DNA of 64,000 nucleotides. It comes from Clostridia bacterium. Its GTDB lineage: Bacteria > Bacillota > Clostridia > Christensenellales > Borkfalkiaceae. The translations under genes and the position numbers were made by a program. The notes beneath the pieces were generated by a model, which was not told the DNA's origin, made no database searches, and saw only the letters and a list, made by a program, of their open reading frames with translations. The stretch lies in assembly GCA_017545865.1 (NCBI GenBank), contig JAFWXO010000020.1, positions 62,001 to 126,000 of the forward strand, written 5' to 3'. Below, piece by piece: positions 1 through 9,513 of the stretch (position 1 is its first letter; every line of letters starts with the position of its first letter).

Positions 1-1977
1 GCTTACGCTAAAACGTTTGGCGTTAAGGTTTACGTTACCGTTAACACGTTGATTAAAGATAGTGAAATTGATAGGCTTTTAAACGATATTAACGTTGCTT
101 ACTCTTGCGGGGTTGACGCTTTTATTTTACAAGACGTTTTTCTTGGAAGATATATTAAAGATTTAATGCCCGATATTTGCCTTCATTTATCAACTCAAGC
201 GGGTGTTTGCAACGAATACGGCGCAAAGCTTGCTAAATCAATGGGGTTTTCACGCGTTATTTTAGCAAGAGAAACCAAACTTTCGGATATTAAAGCAGTT
301 TGCAATATAATTGAAACTGAAGTTTTTATCCAAGGCGCGTTGTGTACCTCATTTTCGGGGCATTGTTATTTTTCATCGTTCGTTGGTGGAAATAGTGGTA
401 ATCGTGGTTTTTGCAAACAACCTTGCCGTAAAGAATATTCTATCGAATACGATGGAAAAACCGTTAAAGACGGCTATTCAATATCACTTTCAGACCTTTC
501 AGTTAAAGAAGATATTTCTATTTTGAAAGATTTAGGCGTAAAATCGTTTAAAATTGAAGGTAGACTTAGAAGTAAAGAATACGTTTATTCCGCCGTTAAG
601 TACTATAAAGGGCTTTTAAACGGCAATAACGATAAAAAACTTTATAACGCTTTGCAAGTTGCTTTCAATCGTGGAAATTACACTAAAGGCTTAGCGTTTG
701 GTCAAACTGAAACCTTTATTTCAGATAAAGTTCAAAACAATTTAGGTTTAAAAGTAGGCTCGGTTTCTAAAATTATCGGCGATGAACTCAAGTTTGATAA
801 TAAGTTAAGTTTAGTTGCAGGCGATTCTTTCAAAATTATAAGAAACGGCTATGAAGTTGGCAACGCCACAACTTTAATTGTTAACGGCAAACCAGTTGTT
901 AAGTTTAAAGGTAAAATTAAACTTGGAGACGCCGTTCATTTAACCAAAAAGGCTAATCTTTACGAACTTTTATTAAAAACCGATTTGAAAAAGCAAATCA
1001 CAGTTTCGGTGTTTTTAAAATCGGGCAGTCCCTTAGAGTTTTCTTGTAACGGAATTTCAGTTAAAACCGACGATTTAATTGAAAGCGCTAAGAGTTCGCC
1101 CGTAACTAAAAATGACGTTATTTTAGCGCTTAACAAAACTGATATTTACCCGTTTAGCGTTGAAGCTCAGTTTAAATATTTTGATAATAATTGCTTTGTG
1201 GCAAAGAGTGTTTTAAATAAGTTAAGGGTTAAGTTATACGAGAAATTGTTTTATAGAGAAACACTCAAAAAACCTTATAATATCGCAAAATATAACGATT
1301 TTTATAAATACTCTTCCACTCAAAAAACAACTGCGGTTTTAACGGATAATTTAAAAACGGAAAGCGATTTTGACGATTATATTTACTTTCCAAAAGATTA
1401 TAACAATATTGATTTTAGTTTGTTTAAAGATAAAAGAATTTGGCTTTATTTGCCGTGCTATTTAGATTCAAACGATATTAAAATTATTGAAAAATCACTT
1501 AATAAATTTTATGGTGTTTACGGTGATGGCGTTTGGGCTTATCAATTTGCAAAAGAAAAGGGTTTAAATCTCTTTGCGGGCGTTGGTTTTAACGTGTTTA
1601 ATTCAGTAGATATTAAATTTTTACAGAGTAACGGAGTAAATTTTATTTCAGTATCAAAGGAACTTTCTTTAAACGAGATTAAAAGTTTAAACTATCCGCT
1701 TTACGTTTTGTCCGGCGCTACGGAAATTATGGATTTAGTCTACTGTCCGTTTGGTAAAAATTGTAAAAATTGTAAAATTAACGGCGATTTTACGCTTGTT
1801 GATAGGGATAATAGGCGTTTTGCGGTTAAAAAATATAAAATTAGCGAGTGTAGATTTAAAGTTTATAATAACGCTCTATTAAAAGGTTCAAGAGAATTTA
1901 ACGAAATTATCGATAATTATTTATTAAACGATAACTTAATTGAAACTTTCGGTAATTATAAAAAGGGGATAAAATGA
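1..1977 (+). CDS. U32 family peptidase-like protein, 5' partial
   Basis: The reading frame is open from base 1, and the first 16 codons already match the family (the YVTVN segment precedes the TTG at 49), so the gene starts before the window. The visible 658 residues contain the U32 signature E-x-F-I-x-G-A-L-C-x-x-F-S-G-x-C, followed by two more cysteines (visible residues 115, 122, 138, 142). Known U32 proteins bind an Fe-S cluster with four such cysteines and include the RNA hydroxylation enzymes RlhA and TrhP. The rest fits the C-terminal extension typical of the long Firmicutes forms, ending with a CPFGKNCKNC segment. It overlaps mutS2 by ATGA. An RNA-hydroxylation role is inferred; a true protease role is less likely. 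Confidence 0.85.
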   Translation, partial: AYAKTFGVKVYVTVNTLIKDSEIDRLLNDINVAYSCGVDAFILQDVFLGRYIKDLMPDICLHLSTQAGVCNEYGAKLAKSMGFSRVILARETKLSDIKAVCNIIETEVFIQGALCTSFSGHCYFSSFVGGNSGNRGFCKQPCRKEYSIEYDGKTVKDGYSISLSDLSVKEDISILKDLGVKSFKIEGRLRSKEYVYSAVKYYKGLLNGNNDKKLYNALQVAFNRGNYTKGLAFGQTETFISDKVQNNLGLKVGSVSKIIGDELKFDNKLSLVAGDSFKIIRNGYEVGNATTLIVNGKPVVKFKGKIKLGDAVHLTKKANLYELLLKTDLKKQITVSVFLKSGSPLEFSCNGISVKTDDLIESAKSSPVTKNDVILALNKTDIYPFSVEAQFKYFDNNCFVAKSVLNKLRVKLYEKLFYRETLKKPYNIAKYNDFYKYSSTQKTTAVLTDNLKTESDFDDYIYFPKDYNNIDFSLFKDKRIWLYLPCYLDSNDIKIIEKSLNKFYGVYGDGVWAYQFAKEKGLNLFAGVGFNVFNSVDIKFLQSNGVNFISVSKELSLNEIKSLNYPLYVLSGATEIMDLVYCPFGKNCKNCKINGDFTLVDRDNRRFAVKKYKISECRFKVYNNALLKGSREFNEIIDNYLLNDNLIETFGNYKKGIK

Positions 1978-4334
1978 TTGATTTAAAAGTCATATCAACT
2001 TTAGAATTTGATAAGATTTGCGAAAAGGTGAGTGCGTTTGCCGTTTTGGATACTTCAAAATATGAAATCCAAAATCAAACAGTGCCCACCGATTATTCCG
2101 TTGCAAAATTTTTGCTTGATAAGACTAATGAAGCGTATAATTTATATCTTCAAGGTGTTCACGGTGTTTTATACTTTGATAAAATTGACGAGGAGTTAAC
2201 GCTTGCAAAAAAACTTTCAACGCTATCTCCTGGTATGCTTTTAAAGGTTGCAAAACTTTTAAAATCTTCACGCTTAACCCATAGCGAAATCGTTGAGTTT
2301 TCCGAAAATAAACCGATACTTTACGATATTGCTTGTCGCATATTTTTCGATAATTACTTAGAAAATGAGATTTTTTCTAAGATTGTTAGCGAGGAAGACG
2401 TTTCGGATAGAGCATCCGATAAACTTTATTCTATTCGCCAAACGATAAAGAGAATAAACGAAAAAATTAGAGAAAGGCTTCAAGGTTATATGCGCTCGGG
2501 CGCTAATAAATATTTGCAAGATAACGTTGTTTCAATGAGAAACGGAAGATACGTTGTTCCCGTTAAATCGGAGTGTGTTGGGTCTTTAAAAGGCTTTATT
2601 CACGATAGGTCGGCAAGCGGAAACACCTTTTTCGTTGAACCGCAAGAAATTTTGGATCTTAATAACGACCTTCGCCGTGAAATTTTAGCCGAACAAGCGG
2701 AAGTTGAAAGAATTTTATACGAGCTTACCGAAAAGGTTAGCGTTATTGCGGATAATTTAACTGAAAATATAGGTTATTTAACAGATATTGATATTGCTTT
2801 TGCAAAAGCGGAGTATTCTTATAAAATTAAAGCAGTTTATCCTATGCTTAACGCTAACGGCTATATCGATATAAAAAACGGCAGGCATCCACTTATCGAT
2901 AGCCAAAAAGTTGTGCCTATTTCAATAAATTTTGGCAAAGATTATAGATACGTTTTAATTTCAGGCCCAAACACGGGTGGTAAAACGGTTACTTTAAAAC
3001 TCGTTGGTTTATTCGTTTTAATGAGTTTATCGGGTATTTTTATACCTGCAAGTGAAGGTAGCGCCGTTTCGGTGTTTGAAAACGTTTTTTGCAATATAGG
3101 TGACGAGCAAAGCATTGAAAATAGTTTATCAACCTTTTCTTCGCACATTAAAAACGTTAAATATATTATCGATAACGCAAACGATCGTTCACTCGTTTTA
3201 ATTGATGAAATAGGCGCGGGTACTGACCCTGAAGAAGGCGCTTGCCTTGCTGAATCTTTTCTTGATAGGTTATTATCGTTAGGTTCTTATGGCGTAATAA
3301 CAACGCACTATTCTTCTTTAAAAGAATACGCTTTTATAAATGACGATATAATCAATGCCTCAATGGATTTTGATAGCGAAACCTTTTCTCCGTTATATAA
3401 AATCAATATGGGAACGCCTGGAAATTCTAACGCCATTGCAATTTCTGAGCGTTTAGGCGTTGATAAAGATATAATATTAAAGGCAAAAAGTTTGCTTTCA
3501 AAAGAGAAAGTTGCCCTTGATAAAGTTCTTACAGAAGCGGAAAAATCTCGCATAGAAACGGAAAATCTTAAAAAAGAAATACTAACTCTAAAAGAAGAAG
3601 AAGTTTCCATTTACAATAACTTAATAAAAGATAGGGAAAAGTTTGATAAGGAAAGGGAAAACTTCTTATTAAAAGCAAAAACTGAAGCGAGAAAAATCGT
3701 TAATGAAAAACTTGAATCTGCTGAAGAACTCCTTGCGGAAATGAAAGAAATTTTCAAAAAGCAGGAGTATACCGATGCCGATTTAGTTAAGATGTCAACC
3801 CTTAAAAATAGGCTTGAAAACGAGAAATACAACCTTAATAAAAACGATGATAAACCTATTCCTTATTCTCAAGCGGACCTAACACAATTAAAACCAGGCG
3901 ATAAAGTATACGTAAAATCGCTTGAAGACGAGTGTGAAATTTTTGAAATAAACACCCGTAATAAAACTGCTTGGGTTGTTGCTGGTTCTCTTAAAATCAA
4001 CGCTAAATTCAATGAAATTTATCAAATTCCTGTAAAAAAAGAGAAAAAATCAAAGCCAACGGTTTCTATTAAGCGAGAAAGCGTTTTGACGGCTAAAACG
4101 GAAATTAACGTTATAGGCCTTAATCTTGACGATGCGTTATTAGCAGTTGAAAAATTTATTGACGGGGCAATACTTAATAACTTTGAAGAAGTGAAAATTA
4201 TCCACGGCAAAGGTCAAAGAATTTTAAGTAGCGGAATTCAAAGTATGCTTAAAAAGCATAAAGGCGTTGAAAGTTATCGTTTTGGCGCGTACGGCGAAGG
4301 GGAAACGGGCGTTACCTTCGCTAAACTAAAATAG
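1974..4334 (+). CDS. mutS2: Endonuclease MutS2 (MutS-family ATPase with Smr domain)
   Basis: This 786-residue protein has the usual MutS2 length. A core and clamp region leads to the ABC-type ATPase with Walker A GPNTGGKT near residue 331 and Walker B LVLIDEIGAGTDPEEG. A long charged coiled coil (about residues 510-620) follows, and a C-terminal Smr nuclease domain with the HGKG motif. MutS2 acts in suppression of recombination and, in Bacillus, in rescue of collided ribosomes. The usual Smr D-L-R-G motif reads N-V-I-G here. The start ATG overlaps the stop of the upstream U32 gene, so the two are translationally coupled. Confidence 0.96.
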   Translation: MIDLKVISTLEFDKICEKVSAFAVLDTSKYEIQNQTVPTDYSVAKFLLDKTNEAYNLYLQGVHGVLYFDKIDEELTLAKKLSTLSPGMLLKVAKLLKSSRLTHSEIVEFSENKPILYDIACRIFFDNYLENEIFSKIVSEEDVSDRASDKLYSIRQTIKRINEKIRERLQGYMRSGANKYLQDNVVSMRNGRYVVPVKSECVGSLKGFIHDRSASGNTFFVEPQEILDLNNDLRREILAEQAEVERILYELTEKVSVIADNLTENIGYLTDIDIAFAKAEYSYKIKAVYPMLNANGYIDIKNGRHPLIDSQKVVPISINFGKDYRYVLISGPNTGGKTVTLKLVGLFVLMSLSGIFIPASEGSAVSVFENVFCNIGDEQSIENSLSTFSSHIKNVKYIIDNANDRSLVLIDEIGAGTDPEEGACLAESFLDRLLSLGSYGVITTHYSSLKEYAFINDDIINASMDFDSETFSPLYKINMGTPGNSNAIAISERLGVDKDIILKAKSLLSKEKVALDKVLTEAEKSRIETENLKKEILTLKEEEVSIYNNLIKDREKFDKERENFLLKAKTEARKIVNEKLESAEELLAEMKEIFKKQEYTDADLVKMSTLKNRLENEKYNLNKNDDKPIPYSQADLTQLKPGDKVYVKSLEDECEIFEINTRNKTAWVVAGSLKINAKFNEIYQIPVKKEKKSKPTVSIKRESVLTAKTEINVIGLNLDDALLAVEKFIDGAILNNFEEVKIIHGKGQRILSSGIQSMLKKHKGVESYRFGAYGEGETGVTFAKLK

Positions 4335-4363
4335 TTGTAATTTTTATAAAATTATGGTAATAT
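4335..4363 (+). promoter_or_regulatory. Sigma-A-type promoter with very short leader
   Basis: TTGTAA (4335-4340), a 17-base spacer and TAATAT (4358-4363). Transcription should begin near 4370, leaving about 8 untranslated bases before the ATG at 4379. The GGTGAT just before the start could act as a minimal ribosome site. Confidence 0.55.
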
Positions 4364-4378
4364 CATTTTGGTGATTAT

Positions 4379-4930
4379 ATGAACAACAATAAATATTACG
4401 AATTTAATATTCAGCCAACAAACGAAAAACGTGACTTGTTTTTTATGGGTTTTTTCAAAATTTTTAAGATAATATCAATAATATTAGCAGTATTTTTTGC
4501 CGTTATTGCATTTTTTCTTTGGAATTTTGGATGGATAGTTGCGGGGTTTTTCTTGCTTAGCGCGTTTATTTTTAATTATTTGCAAGGAAAGTTTTATTCC
4601 TTTTACGATTTAGTTTTCGTTGACGGGGATATAACGGTTGTTAAGGTTATAAACAATAAAAAAAGGCGTGTTTTAAAGAAGTTTTCAGTAAAATCTATCG
4701 TTAAAATAGGTTTTGCGGGCGGAGAAGCGTACGAATTAAACGTTAACAAAAAACAAGTTAAGAAGTTATATTTAACCTCAACCGTAACCGATCAAGACGT
4801 TTGCATGATAGTTGAAGATATGCAAAAATATATGATTATTATGCCGTTTGACGATAGGTTTTTATCTTGCATAATGCGCTTTACTGGCTCAATTAAGTTT
4901 GAAAAAGAATTTTTAAATGGAATTAACTAA
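4379..4930 (+). CDS. Hypothetical small membrane protein
   Basis: This 183-residue protein is not confidently recognised. Residues about 25-65 form two adjacent hydrophobic segments, probably a membrane hairpin, followed by a soluble C-terminal domain of about 115 residues rich in Val, Lys and Phe. The layout (short N-tail, two helices, a segment like VDGDITVVKVINNKKRR) resembles the clostridial DUF6106-type membrane proteins, but that is a weak resemblance. It has its own promoter and ends four bases before the cysteine desulfurase gene, so it is probably co-transcribed with it and thiI. Confidence 0.7.
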   Translation: MNNNKYYEFNIQPTNEKRDLFFMGFFKIFKIISIILAVFFAVIAFFLWNFGWIVAGFFLLSAFIFNYLQGKFYSFYDLVFVDGDITVVKVINNKKRRVLKKFSVKSIVKIGFAGGEAYELNVNKKQVKKLYLTSTVTDQDVCMIVEDMQKYMIIMPFDDRFLSCIMRFTGSIKFEKEFLNGIN

Positions 4931-4933
4931 CAA

Positions 4934-6058
4934 ATGATTTATCTTGATAACGCGGCAACAACTAAAGTTGATATAACCGCTTTTGAAAATTCAAAAAAAT
5001 ATTTAACGGAAGAATATTTCAATCCATCTGCAAAATATCACGGTGGTATTTGCGCTTTAAACGCTATAAAGCAAGCAAAAGAAAGTATTGCAAAGATATT
5101 TGGCGGAAACTTTGAGGTGATATTCACGTCTTGCGGAACGGAATCGGATAACACCGCTATTTTTTCTTATTCTAAAAGGGGAAATGTAGTAACCACGCTT
5201 GGTGAACACTCGGCGGTTTTTGCTCCGCTTGACAATTTGAAAAAATCGGGTTACGATTCGCGTTTTGCAAAAATCAACGATGACGGTAGCGTTAACGTTG
5301 AACATTTGTTATCGCTAATTGATAGTAACACAACGCTTGTTTCTATCGTTCACGTTAATAACGAAACGGGTGCAATTAACGATATAAATTATATTTCAAA
5401 AAAATGTAAAGAAAAAAATCCAAGGCTCGTTTTCCATAGTGACGGGGTTCAAGCGTTTGGTAAAATTCAAACAAAACTTGCTCAAAGCGTTGATCTTTAT
5501 TCTATTTCCGCTCATAAAATAGGTGGAATAAAGGGTGTTGGCGCTTTAATTAAGAATAAAAACCTTAAAACCTTAAAACCGTTTATCGTTGGTGGTGGGC
5601 AAGAAAACGGACTAAGAAGCGGAACGGAGAACGTTTTCGGCATTAAAATGCTTGAATTTGTAAGTTTAGATAAAGCGGTTAATTTTGAAAGAAATTTTAA
5701 CCACGTTTCAAACCTTAAAAAAGAGTTTTTATCAAGGCTTGATAAAAGTTTATTCAAGGTTATTAGCAGTGATACCGCATCGCCGTACGTTATTTCAATC
5801 TCGGCGGTTGGTTTAAAGGGCGAAGTTTTGCAACACATGCTTGAAAAAAACGACGTTATCGTTGGAACAGGCTCTGCTTGTTCTTCAAAAAATCCGTTTA
5901 GTAGGGTGTTAAAAGAAGCGGGTTACGATAATAAAACGCTTGACGGCGTTATTAGAATTAGTTTTAGTTTCGATACCGATTTAGAAAGCGTTATAACCGC
6001 CGTTTCAAAAATAAATGAAAATGCGTTAAATTTAAAAAAGGCGATGTACAATTTATGA
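4934..6058 (+). CDS. Cysteine desulfurase (NifS/IscS family)
   Basis: This PLP enzyme of 374 residues takes sulfur from cysteine and holds it as a persulfide. It starts with the typical IYLDNAATTK segment. The PLP lysine lies in SAHKIGG near residue 195, and the catalytic cysteine in GTGSACSSK near residue 315, on the short loop of the NifS/IscS group. It sits directly before thiI and overlaps it by ATGA, the common Firmicutes pairing in which this dedicated desulfurase feeds ThiI for 4-thiouridine in tRNA (NifZ-like in Bacillus). No clear Shine-Dalgarno lies before the ATG, so translation may be coupled to the upstream gene. Confidence 0.93.
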   Translation: MIYLDNAATTKVDITAFENSKKYLTEEYFNPSAKYHGGICALNAIKQAKESIAKIFGGNFEVIFTSCGTESDNTAIFSYSKRGNVVTTLGEHSAVFAPLDNLKKSGYDSRFAKINDDGSVNVEHLLSLIDSNTTLVSIVHVNNETGAINDINYISKKCKEKNPRLVFHSDGVQAFGKIQTKLAQSVDLYSISAHKIGGIKGVGALIKNKNLKTLKPFIVGGGQENGLRSGTENVFGIKMLEFVSLDKAVNFERNFNHVSNLKKEFLSRLDKSLFKVISSDTASPYVISISAVGLKGEVLQHMLEKNDVIVGTGSACSSKNPFSRVLKEAGYDNKTLDGVIRISFSFDTDLESVITAVSKINENALNLKKAMYNL

Positions 6059-7209
6059 ATAAAGTTATAATTATCCGTTGGGGTGAAATTCATCTCAAAG
6101 GTAAAAACCGTGGCTTATTTGAAAAAATGCTTGAAAACAACTTAAAATATGCAGTTAAAAGTTTTGATTGCACCTTTAAAAAGGTTTCGGGCAGATATTT
6201 GATAAAAGACTTTGAGCCGTATTTAACTGATGAAATTTTGGATAAAATTTCCAAGGTAAGCGGTGTTCACTCAGCATCAGTTTGCGATTTGGTTCAATCG
6301 GATATAGATTCTATTATTAAAAAATCAGTTGAAGTTTGCGCGGAAAAATCAGGCACTTTCAAAGTTGAAACAAAGCGTGCGGATAAAAACTTTCCTATGC
6401 TTTCAGTTGATATTTCAAGAAAAGTTGGTGGGGAAATATTAAAAGCCAACAACAATTTGAAAGTTGACGTAATTAGCCCAGATTTTATCCTTAATATTGA
6501 TATTAGAGAATCGGGCGAAACTTTTATTTTTACCGATACGATTTTAATGATGGGCGGTATGCCTAACGGCTCGGCGGGTAAAGGGCTTTTAATGATTTCA
6601 GGCGGAATTGATAGCCCGGTTGCTGGTTATTTAATGGCAAAGCGTGGTATGAAACTTGAAGCCGTGCATTTCCATTCTTATCCATATACGAGTGAGCAAG
6701 CAAAAGAAAAGGTTATTGAACTTACTAAAGCGGTGGGCGAGTATACGGGCGGAATTAAACTTCATATCGTTTCCTTTACCGAAATTCAAGAAGCAATTCA
6801 TAAGTTTTGCAAAGAAGAATATATGATAACGCTTATGCGCCGTTTTATGATGAAAATTTCCGAAAAAATCGCAAAAAATAATGGCTTACAAACGATTATT
6901 ACGGGTGAGAGTTTAGGTCAAGTTGCATCGCAAACGATTGAGAGTATAACGTCGTCAAACAGCGTGGCAACGCTACCAGTGCTAAGACCGCTTATCGCGT
7001 TTGACAAGATTGATATTATAAAGATTTCAGAAAAGATAGGAACTTATCAAACGTCAATATTACCTTACGAAGATTGTTGCACTGTATTTTTACCAAAACA
7101 TCCGCTTATAAAACCCAACCTTAAAAAAGTTCAACTTGAAGAAGAAAGATTAGAGGTTGACGCTCTTATTGAATGCGCTTTATCAAACGTTGAAACAATA
7201 GAATTATAA
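6055..7209 (+). CDS. thiI: tRNA 4-thiouridine synthase ThiI
   Basis: This 384-residue protein adenylates U8 of tRNA and inserts sulfur. An N-terminal ferredoxin-like and THUMP RNA-binding region (about 1-165) precedes the PP-loop ATPase with SGGIDSP near residue 182. The C-terminal rhodanese domain of the E. coli enzyme is absent, which is normal for Gram-positive ThiI that receives sulfur directly from a partner desulfurase, here the gene just upstream. The final cysteines are in EDCCTVF. A strong bidirectional terminator follows. Confidence 0.96.
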   Translation: MNKVIIIRWGEIHLKGKNRGLFEKMLENNLKYAVKSFDCTFKKVSGRYLIKDFEPYLTDEILDKISKVSGVHSASVCDLVQSDIDSIIKKSVEVCAEKSGTFKVETKRADKNFPMLSVDISRKVGGEILKANNNLKVDVISPDFILNIDIRESGETFIFTDTILMMGGMPNGSAGKGLLMISGGIDSPVAGYLMAKRGMKLEAVHFHSYPYTSEQAKEKVIELTKAVGEYTGGIKLHIVSFTEIQEAIHKFCKEEYMITLMRRFMMKISEKIAKNNGLQTIITGESLGQVASQTIESITSSNSVATLPVLRPLIAFDKIDIIKISEKIGTYQTSILPYEDCCTVFLPKHPLIKPNLKKVQLEEERLEVDALIECALSNVETIEL

Positions 7210-7211
7210 TT

Positions 7212-7239
7212 AAAAGCACCGATAAAAATCGGTGCTTTT
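7212..7239. terminator. Bidirectional intrinsic terminator
   Basis: A perfect 12-bp stem (AAAAGCACCGAT with its complement) and an AAAA loop lie between convergent thiI and the penicillin-binding protein gene. T-runs follow on both strands. Confidence 0.9.
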
Positions 7240-7240
7240 T

Positions 7241-9409
7241 TTAAGCGCTCAACCACTCGTCGTTTTCAAGTATTGACGGTGAAGTTTTTTTATAATTTAT
7301 TTTATTAAACACGTAAGTTTGAGTTTTACCATTAAAATATGCGGTAATCTTATATGAATACAAGCCGTAACCACTTAAATAATCGGTATACTCATCAATA
7401 GATTTGCCGTTATAAACGACTTTTTCACAGTTGTTATAAGTTTGTGTTATTTTTATAAAATCGGCGTTTTTAACGTTAAATTTTAGGCTTACTTTGTTGT
7501 TATTTACAATAATTTTAGGGTTAGTTATAGTTGGAGTAAGATAATTTTCGTATTTAGAAGTTGGCTCATGCCCATTAAAATAACAAAATTCTTCGCCGTT
7601 ATCGTTTAAAAGTTCAACGTTTTCATTAAGCAAATATTCGCTATCAATCTTAACCTTAGAAACACCGTTTGGAACGCTAAAATCGTTAGGGTAACGATAT
7701 TTATAAAGGTTTTGATATATTTCTCTTGATATAATTGTTGGTTCGTTTGAACCTGTAACGGAATTTGGCATAAGGCTATAATCTTCATTTCCCACCCAAA
7801 CGCCAACGATACTATCGGTAGTGTAACTTATAGACAATGCGTCAATATTGCCTTTATCCGAGCCGTTCGTGCCAGTTTTTGCGCAAATTTCATAAGGTAA
7901 ATCCCTTAATTTTTTTGAATTTCCGCTATTTACCGATTCTTTAAGCGTGTCGCTTATAATATAAGAAGTTTCTTCACTAAAAACGTTTATAGGTTTGGGA
8001 TTATGCCTATAAATAGTTACGTTTGATGCCGATATGCTTTTAATAAATGAAGATTTTATATAATTACCACCGTTATTAAACGGGGAATATGCGTCACAAA
8101 GTTCTTTTAAAGTCAATCCGCCCGTTAGTGAACCTAACGCGCATGATAAATTTTCATTATCTAAGGTAATACCCATTTTCTTAGTGTAATCGTTTGATTT
8201 TTTAATAGTGTAGCCATTTAGTAGTTTTACTGCGGGAACGTTTAAACTTTTAGATAGCGCAGTTTTAACAGTTACGTTCCCATAGTATTTATCGTTATAG
8301 TTTTTAGGCGAATAGCCGTTATAATTTATAGGCTCGTCTTTTATAACTGAACTTTGTTTAATATACCCGTCGTTTATCATTGGCGCGTAAACTAAAAATG
8401 GTTTAACGCATGAAGCGGGGCATCTTTTAAGTTTAGAATTATTTCCATAATAAGCGATAACACCGTTGTTTTTAGAATTTATTACAATTTGACTTGAACT
8501 GTATTTAGTGTTGTTGTTTAACGTTGATTGCAAATCTTCGTTAAGATAAGTGAATATCTTAATTTCTTTTTCATTATAGGGAGAGAGCAAGTTTAAACTC
8601 TCGTATTCGGTTATAACGGCGTTTATATAATCGCTATAATCGTTTGATTTTTGATTTGCTGTTTCAACGGGTTTTTCTATATTTTTTAAATATTCGCTTT
8701 CGCTAATATATCCGTTTTCTTTCATAAGTTTTAAAACTAAGTTTTTTCTTAAAAAACACGCGCTTTTATCATCAATGGGCGAATATTTGCTCGGCGCTTT
8801 AATAATTCCTGCTAAAATTACGCTTTCGTTAATAGTTAAATCTTTTGCGGACTTGTTAAAATAAACTTTTGACGCATTTTCAATTCCATAAGCGCCTTTA
8901 CCGAAATAAATAGTGTTGAGATAAATTTCAATAATTTCGTTTTTATCATACCTTTTTTCAAGTTCTAACGATAGTTTTATCTCTTTTAGTTTTCTTTTTA
9001 GCGTTTTTTCGCTTGTTAAGTGGGTGTTTTTAATAAGTTGTTGTGTAATTGTTGAAGCCCCTTCTTTAAAAGATAGAGATTTAACGTTTGATAGGGTTGC
9101 GCCGATAATTCTTTTTAAGTCAATTCCGTTATGACTGTAAAACCTTTTATCTTCAACTGAAATAAACGCCTTAACGGTATAATCTTTTAACTCTTCAATT
9201 TTAACAGGTTTTCCAGCGGTTTTTAACGATTTTTCTTCAATTAGATTACCGCTATCTGAATAAACTTGTAAAACAAAATTAGATTTTTCAAATTTTGTTA
9301 AATCAAGCCGAGTGTCTTTAGTAATTAAAAAATAACTAAACACAGCAAAAACTATAAAAATTAGTGTCAAACACAATATAAATAACGTTAATTTAACTAC
9401 TTTTTTCAT
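7241..9409 (-). CDS. Class A penicillin-binding protein (transglycosylase/transpeptidase)
   Basis: This 722-residue bifunctional peptidoglycan synthase has one N-terminal membrane anchor (about residues 5-30). The GT51 glycosyltransferase domain follows (about 60-230), with the catalytic EDKRFYSHNGID and the GASTITQQLIKN motifs. The transpeptidase domain shows SxxK as SCVK near residue 331, SxN as SLN, and KTG in AKTGTNG near residue 513. A beta-rich tail of about 120 residues follows the catalytic domain. No good Shine-Dalgarno lies before the ATG. A TATAAT ends 17 bases upstream, so the leader should be about 10 bases long. It is monocistronic. PBP1A-like by domain order, but the exact paralogue cannot be named. 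Confidence 0.95.
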   Translation of the reverse strand: MKKVVKLTLFILCLTLIFIVFAVFSYFLITKDTRLDLTKFEKSNFVLQVYSDSGNLIEEKSLKTAGKPVKIEELKDYTVKAFISVEDKRFYSHNGIDLKRIIGATLSNVKSLSFKEGASTITQQLIKNTHLTSEKTLKRKLKEIKLSLELEKRYDKNEIIEIYLNTIYFGKGAYGIENASKVYFNKSAKDLTINESVILAGIIKAPSKYSPIDDKSACFLRKNLVLKLMKENGYISESEYLKNIEKPVETANQKSNDYSDYINAVITEYESLNLLSPYNEKEIKIFTYLNEDLQSTLNNNTKYSSSQIVINSKNNGVIAYYGNNSKLKRCPASCVKPFLVYAPMINDGYIKQSSVIKDEPINYNGYSPKNYNDKYYGNVTVKTALSKSLNVPAVKLLNGYTIKKSNDYTKKMGITLDNENLSCALGSLTGGLTLKELCDAYSPFNNGGNYIKSSFIKSISASNVTIYRHNPKPINVFSEETSYIISDTLKESVNSGNSKKLRDLPYEICAKTGTNGSDKGNIDALSISYTTDSIVGVWVGNEDYSLMPNSVTGSNEPTIISREIYQNLYKYRYPNDFSVPNGVSKVKIDSEYLLNENVELLNDNGEEFCYFNGHEPTSKYENYLTPTITNPKIIVNNNKVSLKFNVKNADFIKITQTYNNCEKVVYNGKSIDEYTDYLSGYGLYSYKITAYFNGKTQTYVFNKINYKKTSPSILENDEWLSA

Positions 9410-9477
9410 TAAAATTATTTTTTGTAATTATATTTTTTTTATGTGAACGAAATATAACTTATTATTTACAAAAACAC

Positions 9478-9506
9478 TTGAAATCTAAGTGGTTTTTATG
9501 TATAAT
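9478..9506 (+). promoter_or_regulatory. Promoter of miaB-mutS-mutL-miaA, apparently leaderless
   Basis: TTGAAA (9478-9483), a 17-base spacer and TATAAT (9501-9506). The miaB ATG is only 7 bases further on, where transcription should begin, and no Shine-Dalgarno is present. Confidence 0.7.
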
Positions 9507-9513
9507 AATATTT

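Noticed and set aside
2942..4210. Several long antisense frames inside mutS2
   Set aside because: They mirror the codon pattern of mutS2, lack ribosome sites and resemble no protein family.
4090..4334. Loss of the D-L-R-G motif in the MutS2 Smr domain as a sign of inactivation
   Set aside because: The HGKG motif is intact, and as I recall clostridial MutS2 proteins often vary at this motif (N-x-I/L-G), so this is probably normal variation.
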